The notes under the pieces were generated by a model that was given only the letters and a program-made list of their open reading frames with translations, had not been told where the DNA came from and did not search any database. Of a DNA stretch of 64,000 nt, positions 35,965-45,961 are shown piece by piece. Location: NCBI GenBank assembly GCA_021234155.1, contig JAJEKV010000055.1:2537090-2601089 (forward strand), written 5' to 3'. The number at the start of each line of letters is the position of its first letter. The first letter of the stretch is position 1. Source of the stretch: Isoetes taiwanensis. Taxonomy: Eukaryota > Streptophyta > Lycopodiopsida > Isoetales > Isoetaceae. The translations under genes and the position numbers were made by a program.

Positions 35965-36561
35965 TGTAGAATATGTTCATGTTATTCTTGTCAGACTGGG
36001 GTAATAAGGCCCAGCCAAATCTTAGGTCAATGCAGGTTGATCTAATTGAGTTTTAAAGTTAATATCTAAGGGAATGGGAAAGCTAAGGTTTAACTCCCTA
36101 AGGTTATTCAAGATTGAAGTTTAAAGAAAATACATTATAAGGTTATATGCCCTTTATGGGATAATTCGTGAAAGGGGGGAAAACCCATTCAATATGGAAA
36201 CTTGCTGTTCCTAGCACCTATGGGGTCGATCGGCATGCCATGGCAGCCGGATCTTGGCCTATAATATATAAGAAGAAGTCAGTGATATTTGCATGGTTTT
36301 ACAGGTTGAACGGATGTATAGGTTGCCGGATTGAAGGCATGCTTGGGCTGTCGAATGAATAGTCAACATAGCTATAGTTCTCCAGTCAATCCCATTGCTA
36401 CAGTGTTGTTACTGTAGCTTGCCAATGGTTAAGTAATAATTCAATGTTAAAATATTATTGACCATTGTAATTGTAGTTTGAGTTGAATGGGATTGTATGC
36501 ATAGCAATTCAAAATTAACTGAATTGTCTAGATCAAATTGTCTATAGTATTATTCTCTTCA
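35965..36561 (+). repeat. 3' LTR of the copia element (597 bp)
   Basis: Begins TGTAGAATAT right after the polypurine tract and ends TATTCTCTTCA just before the GCTAT duplication. It is the uninterrupted copy, so it provides the reference for the LINE C insertion and the deletion in the 5' LTR. Confidence 0.92.
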
Positions 36562-36574
36562 GCTATGGGCTTTT

Positions 36575-36745
36575 GTTCTGCCGGATTTGCAGTAGGGATT
36601 GGCTTCTGCAGGGTTTTTGCACTGCCGGATTTGCCACAGAATTGGCTTCTGCAAGGTTTTGCACTGCTGGATTTAAAACAGGATTGGCTTCTTCAGGGTT
36701 TTTGCACTAGCAAGAGGGATTGGCTTCTGCAGGGTGTTGGCCGGA
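36575..36745 (+). repeat. ~45-60 bp degenerate tandem repeats
   Basis: GGATTGGCTTCTGCAGGGTT and TTTGCACTGCCGGATTTG occur about four times with drift, starting right after the copia target duplication. The open frame through it (36538-36792) reads as repeated GFxxLLQGF-type residues and is probably not a gene. Confidence 0.65.
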
Positions 36746-37179
36746 ATATAAAGCTTGGAAAAATCAGTTTCGATGCAGGCCTTGAACTGTAACCAGTGGA
36801 GAAACTTGTGTTAATCTGTTACAACATGCAGTAACCTGTAGCCATGGAATGCTCTTTCCCTTTCCATTCCAGGGATGTGCCAGATGGTAGCACGAAATTG
36901 ATCTTCCGAACGAGTTTTGCGACCCATTTTCCATGTTGCTTCATAGGAATGCTTTGCTTGTTTTTTATGAGACCGCGTAGTAGATTACGAGGGGCCAGTA
37001 TTGACTACTTAAGGAAGTGTTATAGAACTATTAACTTTCACTATTATCGAGTTGTGTCCATTCAAATACTCCCAGATGTCTATCATCATCCCAAAGGCTG
37101 ACTTTACCAGTTTCAAAGGTATTTTGATTGAGCTTATGTGAGTTTCATTTTTAATCTTACTCACAGTTTGTTCATTTTC

Positions 37180-37365
37180 AAGGTGCTGCGTTTGAGAAGA
37201 TCAGAAACCCCAACAGTCAAGCCTTTCCAAGAAGGGTGATCGATGTTAAAGATACAATTAGGAGTGATGGTGCAGTTATCTTCTTCAAGCCAGACAGCTG
37301 GAATTTTCACATCCTATCTCATAGATGGATCAAGGAGATTACGGAACTTAGCTCTGTATCATAGT
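37180..37365 (+). other. Possible exon of an unrecognised host gene
   Basis: After a pyrimidine-rich stretch and an AG (CATTTTCAAG), the frame reads EKIRNPNSQAFPRRVIDVKD then TIRSDGAVIFFKPDSWNFHI and LSHRWIKEITEL before a stop-bearing region. Composition is protein-like. A preceding open stretch (36985-37100, YLRKCYRTINFHYYRVVSIQ) might belong to the same gene. I do not recognise the family. Confidence 0.25.
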
Positions 37366-37545
37366 TTTATATACAGATTACACCATAATGTTATTGCTAT
37401 AAAAAGTGGCAAATTGAATGGCTGATGAATGGCTTTTATTTCAAACTCAGAGCACTTAGCTCTGTATCATAGTTTTATATACAGATTATACCATAATGTT
37501 ATTGCTATGAAAAAGTGGCAGATTGAATGGCCGATGAATGGCCTG
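37346..37545 (+). repeat. Tandem duplication, unit ~110 bp
   Basis: CTTAGCTCTGTATCATAGTT to GATGAATGGC appears at 37346-37432 and again at 37456-37542 with four or five changes. It extends the end of the possible exon above, so the duplication post-dates it. Confidence 0.8.
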
Positions 37546-38209
37546 GGTAAAAATCATGATGCCTAAAGCACAAGGCTCAAATCCTTCTAGTATTTTGTGG
37601 TTAAACAACTTCTCCAAATTCGGTGTGAAGCCTTCTTCAAATGCGGCCCCTGATGACTCCTGACATTTCGTTGAATCTTTGATATGCTAAGGTAAGCATG
37701 TATCCCTTAAATAGCAGATGCAAGTTATTTAATGGCATGTCTGATACAAGTTATGAAGTTCAAATGCAGGGCTTTCATCTAAGAAGCTCGAATGTGTGCG
37801 TTTCAACACAGCAAAATGATGATGACTAGAGAATGCTGAAATGAGTTGAGCAGTAATGCGATGGCATTATAGGCACCAACGTCTTCATATATGAGGTTCT
37901 TCGCAGATCCTAGAGAAAAATGATTAAAAAAATTGCTAATTTGATTTTATTAGCTTTTGAGTTTGTTTACAAGATGCATGAACTGTTACATGCTTCAAAA
38001 CCAGACAATGGCTACGAATTATATCGAGTATGATGTTATCCACTATTTTATTTATGCTGATACTGCTTCCTAGAAAGCAAATATAGTAAACAAAACTTCC
38101 ACGCATCCATAAATGCATATTTATGGCTTAAGGCCTATGCTGGATATGGAACCAGTGTATGTTTTCTCTAAATTTAGTTTAAATATTTATTCTAGTAGAT
38201 AGACCATAA

Positions 38210-38352
38210 TATTATTTGAACTATGAAGTTGCCCTAATAGGCCGATTGGCCTCCGCGGACGATAAAAGAACCTTCCTTCCTTCCTTCCTTCCTAATGGCA
38301 TGATAGCTAGATTATTTGTTAGCCAGTATTATTTGAACTATGAAGTTGCCCT
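38210..38352 (+). mobile_element. LINE D: 3' stub with (CCTT)n tail between 26-bp direct repeats
   Basis: TATTATTTGAACTATGAAGT plus TGCCCT (26 bp) occurs at 38210-38235 and at 38327-38352. Between them lie the LINE 3' hairpin AGGCC-GATT-GGCCT (38239-38252), TCCGCGGACGATAAAAGAA and a CCTT tail, then about 33 bp of other sequence. The hairpin and GACGATAAAA mark it as the LINE A-C family on the plus strand. The direct repeat looks like a target-site duplication, but the extra 33 bp beyond the tail is unusual. Confidence 0.7.
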
Positions 38353-38637
38353 GATGCATGAACTATTTAATGGCATGTCTGATGCAAGCTATGAAGTTCA
38401 AATGCACTATTATTCTCTAAATATTCCAGGGTTTTCTTTGTATTCTAATGTCACCCTCACAATGACTTTAATTTTTTGATCTACTTGCTTATTATACATT
38501 GTATCATAGAAATGCCTATTTAAACATATCTAGACATCATTACAATTCGGGCCCAAATATGTTTTTAATACAACACCACATATGACACATATAATATAAT
38601 TAATTTTAATGTTTTCTAGTTCGTTCATCAATTCTTA

Positions 38638-38667
38638 GGGCCCCGAAGGGGCCCAAAAATTTTTGGG
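38638..38667. repeat. Two adjacent perfect palindromes
   Basis: GGGCCCC-GAA-GGGGCCC is followed by CCCAAAAATTTTTGGG, sharing CCC. They sit just outside the inverted-repeat element that starts at about 38675. They could be terminal structures of a Helitron-like or other element, but no CTRR^T end is convincing here. Confidence 0.5.
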
Positions 38668-38674
38668 TTAACAC

Positions 38675-39058
38675 ACAAACCATTACATCCAACATTGTAT
38701 AATTAAATCCCCCTTCAAACCCCCTTTGGTTTGGGTGCATATTCACTTGGGGGATGACGTAGGGCAGCGAGAGCCCTTATAATTATGTTTTGCACGTACA
38801 AAATCAACACCATATAGTATATTACCTCAAATCTTAGAGTATTTTGCAAATCTTGTTATACAGTATAGCAAATTCCATACATCTATACCCCACAAATGAG
38901 GAACTTTGTGTACGGTGTAGATTAAGGAATAAGGGATGAATATACCTATCCAATAGCTCTCGTTGCCTGGAGTCACCCCCATGTGAATATGCACCCAAAC
39001 CAAAGGGGGTTTGAAGGGGAATTTAATTATAGAATGTTGGATGTAATGGTTTGGGTTG
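38675..39058. mobile_element. Long-TIR fold-back element (~385 bp)
   Basis: The left arm contains AAACCATTACATCCAACATT, TAATTAAATCCCCCTTC and AAACCCCCTTTGGTTTGGGT then GCATATTCAC. The right arm (about 38955-39056) is its inverse, with AATGTTGGATGTAATGGTTT at the outer end. About 100 bases pair on each side with roughly 10% differences around a 150-base AT-rich centre. No coding content. It fits a MITE or fold-back transposon. The target duplication was not resolved. Confidence 0.8.
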
Positions 39059-39084
39059 GATTATGCTATAATTCAACTTGTATC

Positions 39085-39585
39085 ATGTGATAAGATAGAT
39101 CTACATAATATAATGGCCAGGAGCAACTTAATATAGTTTTTAACAGAAATATAAGATGCAATGACCTGAAGCTTAAATTCTAGGCTTGTCAGCAAACAAA
39201 ATGAGATTTAGAATTTTTTTTTAAGCTAAATGCATGCTAGAATCGCTTTTCCACAAGAAGTTAGTATAAATCAGTAATCTACAGAGCTACTGAGTGAATG
39301 TATAGGAATATGTTGATATGGCTTATATTTCATCATGAGATAAGATAGATCTATATAATATAATGGCCAGGAGGATCTTAAGGTAGTTTTTAATAGTAAT
39401 ATGAGATGCACCAGCCTGAATCTTATGTTCTAGGCTTGTAAACAATATGAAATGAGACTTAGTAATGTTTTTTAAGTTGTAAGCAAACCGGAATTGCTTT
39501 CCCGCTGAAATTAATATAAATCAAGACATCTGCATAATTGTTGAGTGAATTTATAGGATTATAACCTGATATAGCTCATTGCAAT
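39085..39585 (+). repeat. Diverged tandem duplication, unit ~250 bp
   Basis: The block GATAAGATAGATCTA-ATAATATAATGGCCAGG, then TAGTTTTTAA, TTCTAGGCTTGT and GAGTGAAT-TATAGGA, is present at 39092-39330 and 39344-39585. About 20% of positions differ, so the duplication is old. No genes. Confidence 0.75.
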
Positions 39586-39624
39586 AAAAAGATGTAACAA
39601 GATCTAAAATAAGGTTCAATGCTT

Positions 39625-39654
39625 ACTAGTAATGGGTGCCCGGCCTTGCCGGGC
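39625..39654 (-). mobile_element. Second Helitron-like 3' terminus (hairpin + CTAG^T)
   Basis: Read on the minus strand: GCCCGGC-AAG-GCCGGGC, then ACCCATTA and CTAG at 39629-39626, then T. The 7-bp GC-rich hairpin, the 8-base gap and CTAG^T follow the plant Helitron 3' rule more classically than the 9650 site. The element would run toward higher coordinates. Its 5' end was not identified. Confidence 0.5.
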
Positions 39655-41240
39655 ATAAATATGGTTTTATTTTTGAAATTGAACTTAAGTTCTTGATTTT
39701 GCAGATACGCTGCTTCTTGGCATTTGAATAATTAGTTATTGCTTCCTCTATATGTCCTACAAAACTTCACTTTGTGTTGTGTAGATGTACGGGTGGACAA
39801 TAAACTGATAATGTTTAACCTTAAAAGGTGGATAGATTTGGGGTAGTTTCATTTTGTTTATATTGATCTATTTTGGCATTGGACATTAGACTTGATATTA
39901 AATAGGGGCATTAATGTATGTTGTATATTGACTTTCTCTGGAAGTGGACGTACGCAATATGAAAATCGTATATGTGTCAAATTTTTATAACTTAGCTAAT
40001 CTAATCAAATGAAAAACCAAAATCAAAATTCCGACTAATTGCGAAGGAAAATTGAGCTATAGGATTATCCCTCTTAGTTATTGGACGAATTTATTGAGTA
40101 AATATGTATGATTATTAAGTTTTATAAATCTTGCCGAACATTGTCAGCTTACATTGGATCTAGTATAGCGGGCTGGGAAGGGGATGGAGCGATATAAATT
40201 TAATTTCTGTATTATAGTAGTATAAAGAATTTTGTAAATTTAAAATTGATCTTAGATTTTAGAGAGAGAAAGGGAGGGGTTGATAAAAAAAGCTTGAAGG
40301 CTTCATTTGGCAAGAAGACTTGGAACGGTCATAGGGTAGGGATAGGATCCAAGAGTTCAGAAAATCCATGGAAGAGGTCATAGAAAAGGAGATGTGGATT
40401 GGACATGGAATTTAAGCTTTCTAAAATAATAATTACAAATACAGTTCTTCAAGAATGTTGCACATATGTACTGCATGTACTGCAGAATAAGGTTGATCTA
40501 CGATGATGCAAAAAAACTTGGTGTGGTATAAGTTCTTTTGCACATATTATATTCTATAGAGACAGTTGCTCCATCTCTGCAATTTTGAGTGGACATAAAG
40601 AACTTGTTAATGTTACCTGCTATTGATCAATGCTTGCCTAAAGAAGACTTACCTTAGCAGTGGAGCCTCCAAACTATAAGTCATAGTCGGGCGCTCAATT
40701 TCGTAAGCTCTCTTAATCTTATAGTTGCAACATTTGAAAAGACATGACAGTAGCTTGTCACTGATATTAATGATGTATGATAAGTTTGTGCCAATAAGTT
40801 ACACACTTTCCTTATTAAAACCAAAATGGCACACCTTCCTTATTAAAGCCAAAATAGCATGAAACAAATAGCAATACATTATTGAGATAGATGATGTTGC
40901 TTTTCCATATGGTATAAACAATAGCTGCATGAGCATGGCCCTAATGCAAATGAACTATAAAAGTTCGATTTTCTAGATTGGCAAATATAGGCTTTTATAC
41001 ATCTGCAGTGGCTTCGACATGGTAGAGAGGAACCTGTGGTTTATGTTTTGCATAGATAAGTAACAGCATTAGCGTGAAAGATAGACGTTTGGGCATCTCT
41101 TAATTATTTTGTATGCCATTTGACTCATATCTGCACAAATAATATGTGGAGACATTCTCAAAAAGCATAGCTTTTTTATTGCCAATGCAGTGGATGCACC
41201 ATCCGTGCTTGCTAACATGCAAGCCTATAGCCATTTACCA

Positions 41241-41273
<33 letters not shown>

Positions 41274-42091
41274 GAAAGCTAGGGAAGGGAAAAAAAGGAC
41301 CATCAAATTTTGCTTTGAAAAAGCCAAAGCCACTATAAAGGCCACCGGTGGAGCTCCAAATGATAGAATCAGATTGAAGCCATCTTGTCAATATTAAAGC
41401 CTTGAATCCAAAAATTGAACCTGCAGGCATGGAAATGGAAGCAGAAACTCCCAGGCAAGATTGAAAGCCGACATACAAAAAAAATAAGATGCATGCTATA
41501 GTTGTTAGACAAATAGAGAATTATTAAGAAGACCCGGATGCTTCACTAAATTTGTTTGATTACAAAGCTAAATCTAAATTAGAAATATAATAATTTCGTC
41601 ACTTAGACCATTTTGCATGATACTCAAGAAGTGTTAAGAATACATATTATCATTTTTGCCAGCTTGTAGATCTTGAAATTGGAGGATGTAGTTTAATACA
41701 TATGGAGGCACTCAATTTCAAATTCAAGGATGTTGTTACTAAGAAATAGTACTTGGGAACATCCTTAACAACCCAAGCTCTTTATATAAACATCTATTCA
41801 AACCATGCTACCCTAAACCAATAGTTCTGCTGAAAATTAATGGCAGAAAAATAGTTTACAATTTTTCAAGCTAATATACACTGGAGATGGCCTGCAAAGC
41901 ATGGATATTATGAGTAACATTTCTAGCAGGCTGAAACTGAATGTCTTAACTATCAAGAAAAAGAGACTACACTATGAGGCTTTACTGTATCCAATCCAAG
42001 ACAAATGTCCTTGAAGCATTGTCTTCTTATGTCTTCAAATGATCAATAACGTAGAAATTCTGATCACTTAATCAAAGAGCATGTAAGCCAC
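39655..42091. other. AT-rich DNA, no gene recognised
   Basis: No coding block with recognisable motifs. It includes a 29-base A run at 41240-41268 followed by GCTAGGAAAGCTAGGGAAGG. If that is a retrogene or SINE tail, its body is not recognisable. Parts may belong to the Helitron-like element ending at 39626. Confidence 0.4.
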
Positions 42092-42515
42092 TCAAACCAT
42101 CCTTATGCCAATTGTGGTATGCAGCCCAATCTGCTGCAAAGTGGATCTAGCACAAAAAGTAAAACCAATATGAATACATGCATTCCAATCAGTCAACGAT
42201 GGTATAAGCCACTCAAACCAACCTTATCAAATTGTCATTTGCAGAATAGTCTAGGGCCCAACCTACTGCAAAGTGGATAGGTCTTTTGGCACAAAAGATG
42301 AACCCAATTTGAATACTTACATATAAAAGCTTTATTTATTATTATTTCTCTGATATCAGCATCAATGCTTAAGCACAATCAAAGAGAGTGTAAGCACTGA
42401 AACCAACCTTAGGCATATTGTGGTTCTGCAAAACAATCTTGGGCCCAGCCTGCTGCAAAGTGGATAGGGTTTTTGGCATTCTAATAGAAAAAGTGAAACC
42501 AACTTGAATACATAA
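42092..42515 (+). repeat. Three degenerate tandem units (~115-190 bp)
   Basis: Each unit carries ACTCAAACCA-CCTTA, a GCCCA-CCTGCTGCAAAGTGGAT block and AAAGT-AAACCAA-TTGAATAC. Units begin near 42092, 42208 and 42396. The last ends about 25 bp before the DIRS-like element. Confidence 0.65.
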
Positions 42516-42539
42516 GCTTTATTTATTAAACTTCTCTCT

Positions 42540-42749
42540 GAGAACCATCATTCTGAGGAAGGAAGGAAGGAAGGAAAGGGACGTCTGTTTTGGCGTCACG
42601 CTGTTTTGGACGTAGGATCCATCTTTAGCCTGAGCTTTCTTTGGCACGTGATTTTTTTAGCTCTGTCTGCTATATATCCCTGTAGCTTCCAAGCAATTCT
42701 CATCGGCGTTTCCTTTGAACTGAATTCTCCTTGTTCTAGTGTTTCCCTA
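42540..42749 (+). repeat. DIRS-like element repeat A1
   Basis: GAGAACCATCATTCTG, a GGAAGG expansion, then AAAGGGACGTCTGTTTTGGC and onward to TCTAGTGTTTCCCT match 50342-50534 with about eight substitutions plus the GAAG expansion. It marks the left end of the element. The first bases also pair, inverted, with the end of the B1 junction. Confidence 0.85.
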
Positions 42750-44777
42750 CTGCTTATTCTTTCATTTAGGTACTGCTCTCTGATTTCTCCAGATGGATTG
42801 GGCTCAGAATTACCAGTTCTTTTGGATCACGGTATTCTTGCAGTCCCGATCCCATAAACCATTCGTTCTTTCTTGGCTTGTTCTCTCTAAACATTTTCGT
42901 GCTAGTCTTATTTGTTTTTTGATTGTAGCCCTTCTGATCCGTTTATTCTGTCATCTGCTCTGTTCTTTCTGATTCGTCATATTCTTCTACTCCCAAACTA
43001 GTTGCGGTTGTTTTCTCAGCTTTCCTTTGTTGACTGACAGAGGGATTCTTCCCCTCGTTCCTTCCCCTTGTTTGTCTTTCTGATTCAAGCCCTTCTGCTC
43101 CAGTTAGTTTGTTCATTTGCTCTGGTGTGGTGGGATTTCGTCATGCTTTTTTGCCCCCAAAACCTGTTTTCGGCTGTTTCTCTCATTTCCTTCTTATCTG
43201 GCTAATTGATTCTTACCCTTCTTCCTTCCCAGCACATTTCCTTCCCCTCTCATCTCTCTGCAGCCCAAATCCAAGCTTTTTCACAACCGAGTTCCCATGT
43301 TTGGGCAGTCTCAGCTCTAATCGGCCGCCAGATCTGCGCAAGTCCGGCCTGTACTTTTTGCTAGGGGATACGGGATCGGGGTATCCCGACGAAATCAGGT
43401 GGTCCCGGGTTCCCGGGTCCCAGTATCCCAATTTCCCCCTCCCTCTTTTTTTGATTTCCTTTACTAGATTTTAATTGGTTTTTGCAATGGTTAATGGTTT
43501 TTTGAAATGTAGGGGTTTTTTGTTATGGTTATTTGGTTTTTTGTAATGTAGTTAATGGTTTTTGTTTTTGTTTTTGTTTTTTCAAGGTTCTTTGGTGTTT
43601 GTTGAGGGGTTTAGGCATAGAACTTGTCTATAACTCTGGTTGGTCTGTTGGGGTCGTCTCCGCCGGTTTCCTTTTTTTATGTTGCCATCCCGCTAGTCTC
43701 GTTTTTTCTTTTGTCAGTCGGTTTGGAAGTCTGTGGGGGGCTTTGCCTAGATAGGGTCGATTTTTTGGGGTTTTTTGGGGTAGTTGCTTATCTGGGGACC
43801 TTGTTTAGATTCTTTTTCTTTTTCGCCTTGGTTTGTCGATGGTGTGTTTCTTTTTGTTGGTTTCGTTGTTTGTCTTTTCCTTCTTATATTTTTCTAGTAT
43901 TTTTTCTATATTTGTTCATGTGGTTCTCACTCCCTTTTTTTTTTTCAGTGACATTGTGTGCTCAATCTACTCTTCGGAGCTTGACTCTACCCACCGCTGA
44001 TGCCGAACATACCCCCCTCCTTTGCCCGCCGTCATACCGCCAAATATCCCTGTTCCATCTGACCCAACACTTTTCTTACCTTTTTCGTTTGAGGGCCATG
44101 ACCCTAATCTTTGCGTTGCTTTCAATCTCAACCATTTGTTTTGGTCCCTTGACCGTCTGCCCCCACATCTTCCTCTTCTTTGACATTTATGTCAGATTGC
44201 CGTTTATGTGGATTTAATCCTGCCGTTTATGTCAGATTTATGACATTTATGTGGATTTTGGCGTTGAATTTTACTGCGACCCCATCATTCGGAACTAACT
44301 TTTTGAGGAGGTCCCTAATATGGTGTATTTTCGTCTCAGGGGTTATGGTTCTTTGCTTTGCATTGGTGGGGCGAATTAGCCCCGCGTCTTTGTTTAGGTT
44401 CGGTTCGCGGTTGTTCTCTGGGATTGTATACTGTGTTTCTCCTATGCCCGGGGTTGGAGGTCTGAGTTGCCTCGTTTTGCTCCATTTTCTGCACTGTATC
44501 CTATCTTTCCTTGGCGTTTCTTCATCGACCCCTCTTGCACTCTTGTCTCTGGTTCAGGCTCGGAGATGATGGCACCCTGGTACCCGCATAGAGAAACTCC
44601 ATTGTAGCAACTGGTCCTCTGGCCATGTTTTAGCCATAAAGTTGTCATTCTTTGAGTTGCACCTCGGTGCTATTGTTATTTTGTATTGAAAATAAATTAT
44701 GCAAATTTTATCCTTTGGTATTCTCGGTTTCCCATTTTTCTTGTTTCTTGTCAGTTCTAAGGGGTTTTTTGTTTCAG
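42750..44777 (+). other. Leader / untranslated part of the DIRS-like element
   Basis: T-rich sequence with several open frames (43109-43474, 43624-44217, 44180-44569) that are hydrophobic through T-richness and show no conserved motif. A palindrome, GGGATAC…GGTATCCC, with repeated CCCGGGT blocks lies at 43366-43425. I assign no gene. Confidence 0.4.
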
Positions 44778-44867
44778 GTTGACTGATGCCAACCAGTCTA
44801 GGTTGCACCCTGGTCGAGGCAGCCCCATGCGTCTGGGGAGGGTTCTTGGCGACATCTTGAAAATGTA

Positions 44868-45949
44868 TTGCTACTCAGGCACCGGCTGGCATCGGGCGTG
44901 CGCGTTCTTCTCCCGCAGATCCTCCACTTGTTCTTCCAAGTGCAGCCTCTCCATTGGGATCTTTGGACAACTTGGGCCCCTCTTCCTCCTCAAAACCGTT
45001 TGGAGGTTCCTTTACAGCCTCAGCATTTTTTTCCACACCCCTTTCGAGTATTCCCACACCTCGGTTCCGCCCCCTTTGACTATACCCCTTTGCTACTCGC
45101 TCCCTCCTCCCCCACCGTTGTTTTTCCCCACTTTGCTTCAAATCGGCACCTTATGCCATTGTTTTCCTTTCCACCACCTACCTCATCGGTGGCGCCTCCC
45201 TCTCAATATGACCTCTTATTGCCTCAGGTCCTTCAGTCCTTACAATTACAGATGGCTCAAATTAATGATTTGCGAGGCGTCTCTTTTACGACCCCCTCCA
45301 TTCCGCGAGGTCAGCCGAGGTCTGCGGAGGAGGTTAGGCGGCGGCTAGGACCTTGCCCTCTTTTTCAGCGTGATTCTTCCGGCACCGGTTACAAGTTTTT
45401 GGCTGCTTTCGGAGGACCGATTTGGGGAGTTGTATGCTCGCCTGTTCTCTCTCTCTCTGCCGGTGCCCGACTCGGTCTTGAAACTCATTGAGGAGGGTAA
45501 GATGGCAACTCAGCAGCGTATGAAATTTCTTTTGATTACAGATCGTGAAGGGTACGATATTGTATTTGACTTTGCTGATCATCCAGGCTTATCTTTATCC
45601 GCTGATGACTCCCGCCGGTTGAAATTAGCCCGCCAAGACTGCCTTGATCGTCGCCCTAGTTCTACCACCAGAGCTTCAAATACCTCTTTTTCTTCTCATC
45701 AAGCGGCTCTTGGTTCCCCCGCTGTTTCTCTTTCCCAGGGTACCCCTTGCTTGTTTTGCACGTTCTATGGCCGTAATAACCATAGAATTGAAACCTGTTT
45801 TGCTCGTGCGTCATCTTCAAACACTTCTTTGGCAGTCCACCCCAGTTTCCTATCATCCCTCAATATTTCCCTCGTCCTCAGATGTGAGTACTTGGTTGAT
45901 GGAGTCAGGACCAGACAGCTATGACCGTACTATTGATTATTTTTTGTGA
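44868..45949 (+). pseudogene. Gag-like ORF of the DIRS-like element
   Basis: The first frame (44868-45491) is Pro- and Phe-rich, with a Gln-rich LLPQVLQSLQLQMAQINDLR stretch. After a frame change near 45400 the second frame (45370-45924) reads DRFGELYARLFSLSLPVPDS, then MATQQRMKFLLITDREGYDI and a zinc-finger-like CLFCTFYGRNNHRIETC (C-x2-C-x7-H-x4-C). This is a longer variant of the retroviral CCHC knuckle, as expected for a nucleic-acid-binding Gag. The order upstream of RT fits ORF1 of a DIRS-order element. Function is inferred from position and the zinc finger only. Confidence 0.6.
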
Positions 45950-45961
45950 CCTGGATATATA

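Larger units (their letters stand above)
30761..36566 (+). mobile_element. Ty1/copia LTR retrotransposon with 5-bp target-site duplication
   Basis: The element runs from TGTAGAATAT at 30766 to CTCTTCA at 36561 and is flanked by GCTAT on both sides (30761-30765 and 36562-36566). Both LTR ends have the TG…CA form. Domain order is gag zinc knuckles, protease, integrase, RT, RNase H, which defines the copia superfamily. The LTRs differ at only about 15 places over roughly 560 aligned bases by eye, so insertion was fairly recent. Two later events changed it: LINE C inserted into the 5' LTR, and a deletion removed the end of that LTR, the primer-binding site and most of gag. Confidence 0.95.

Noticed and set aside
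36538-36792. 84-codon plus-strand gene
   Set aside because: The frame reads through a degenerate minisatellite; repeated GFxxLLQGF residues reflect DNA repeats.
39096-39366. Helitron 5' ends at the two GATCTA-ATAATATAATGG sites
   Set aside because: They resemble TCTATA-type starts, but they are two copies of one diverged tandem duplication on the plus strand, whereas the Helitron-like end at 39626 requires a start on the minus strand.
41146-41478. Lys-rich plus-strand and Phe-rich minus-strand frames
   Set aside because: Caused by the 29-base A run at 41240-41268; no conserved protein features.
43366-43425. Terminal hairpin of a separate element (GGGATAC…GGTATCCC with CCCGGGT repeats)
   Set aside because: It lies within the leader of the DIRS-like element with no boundary signal on either side.
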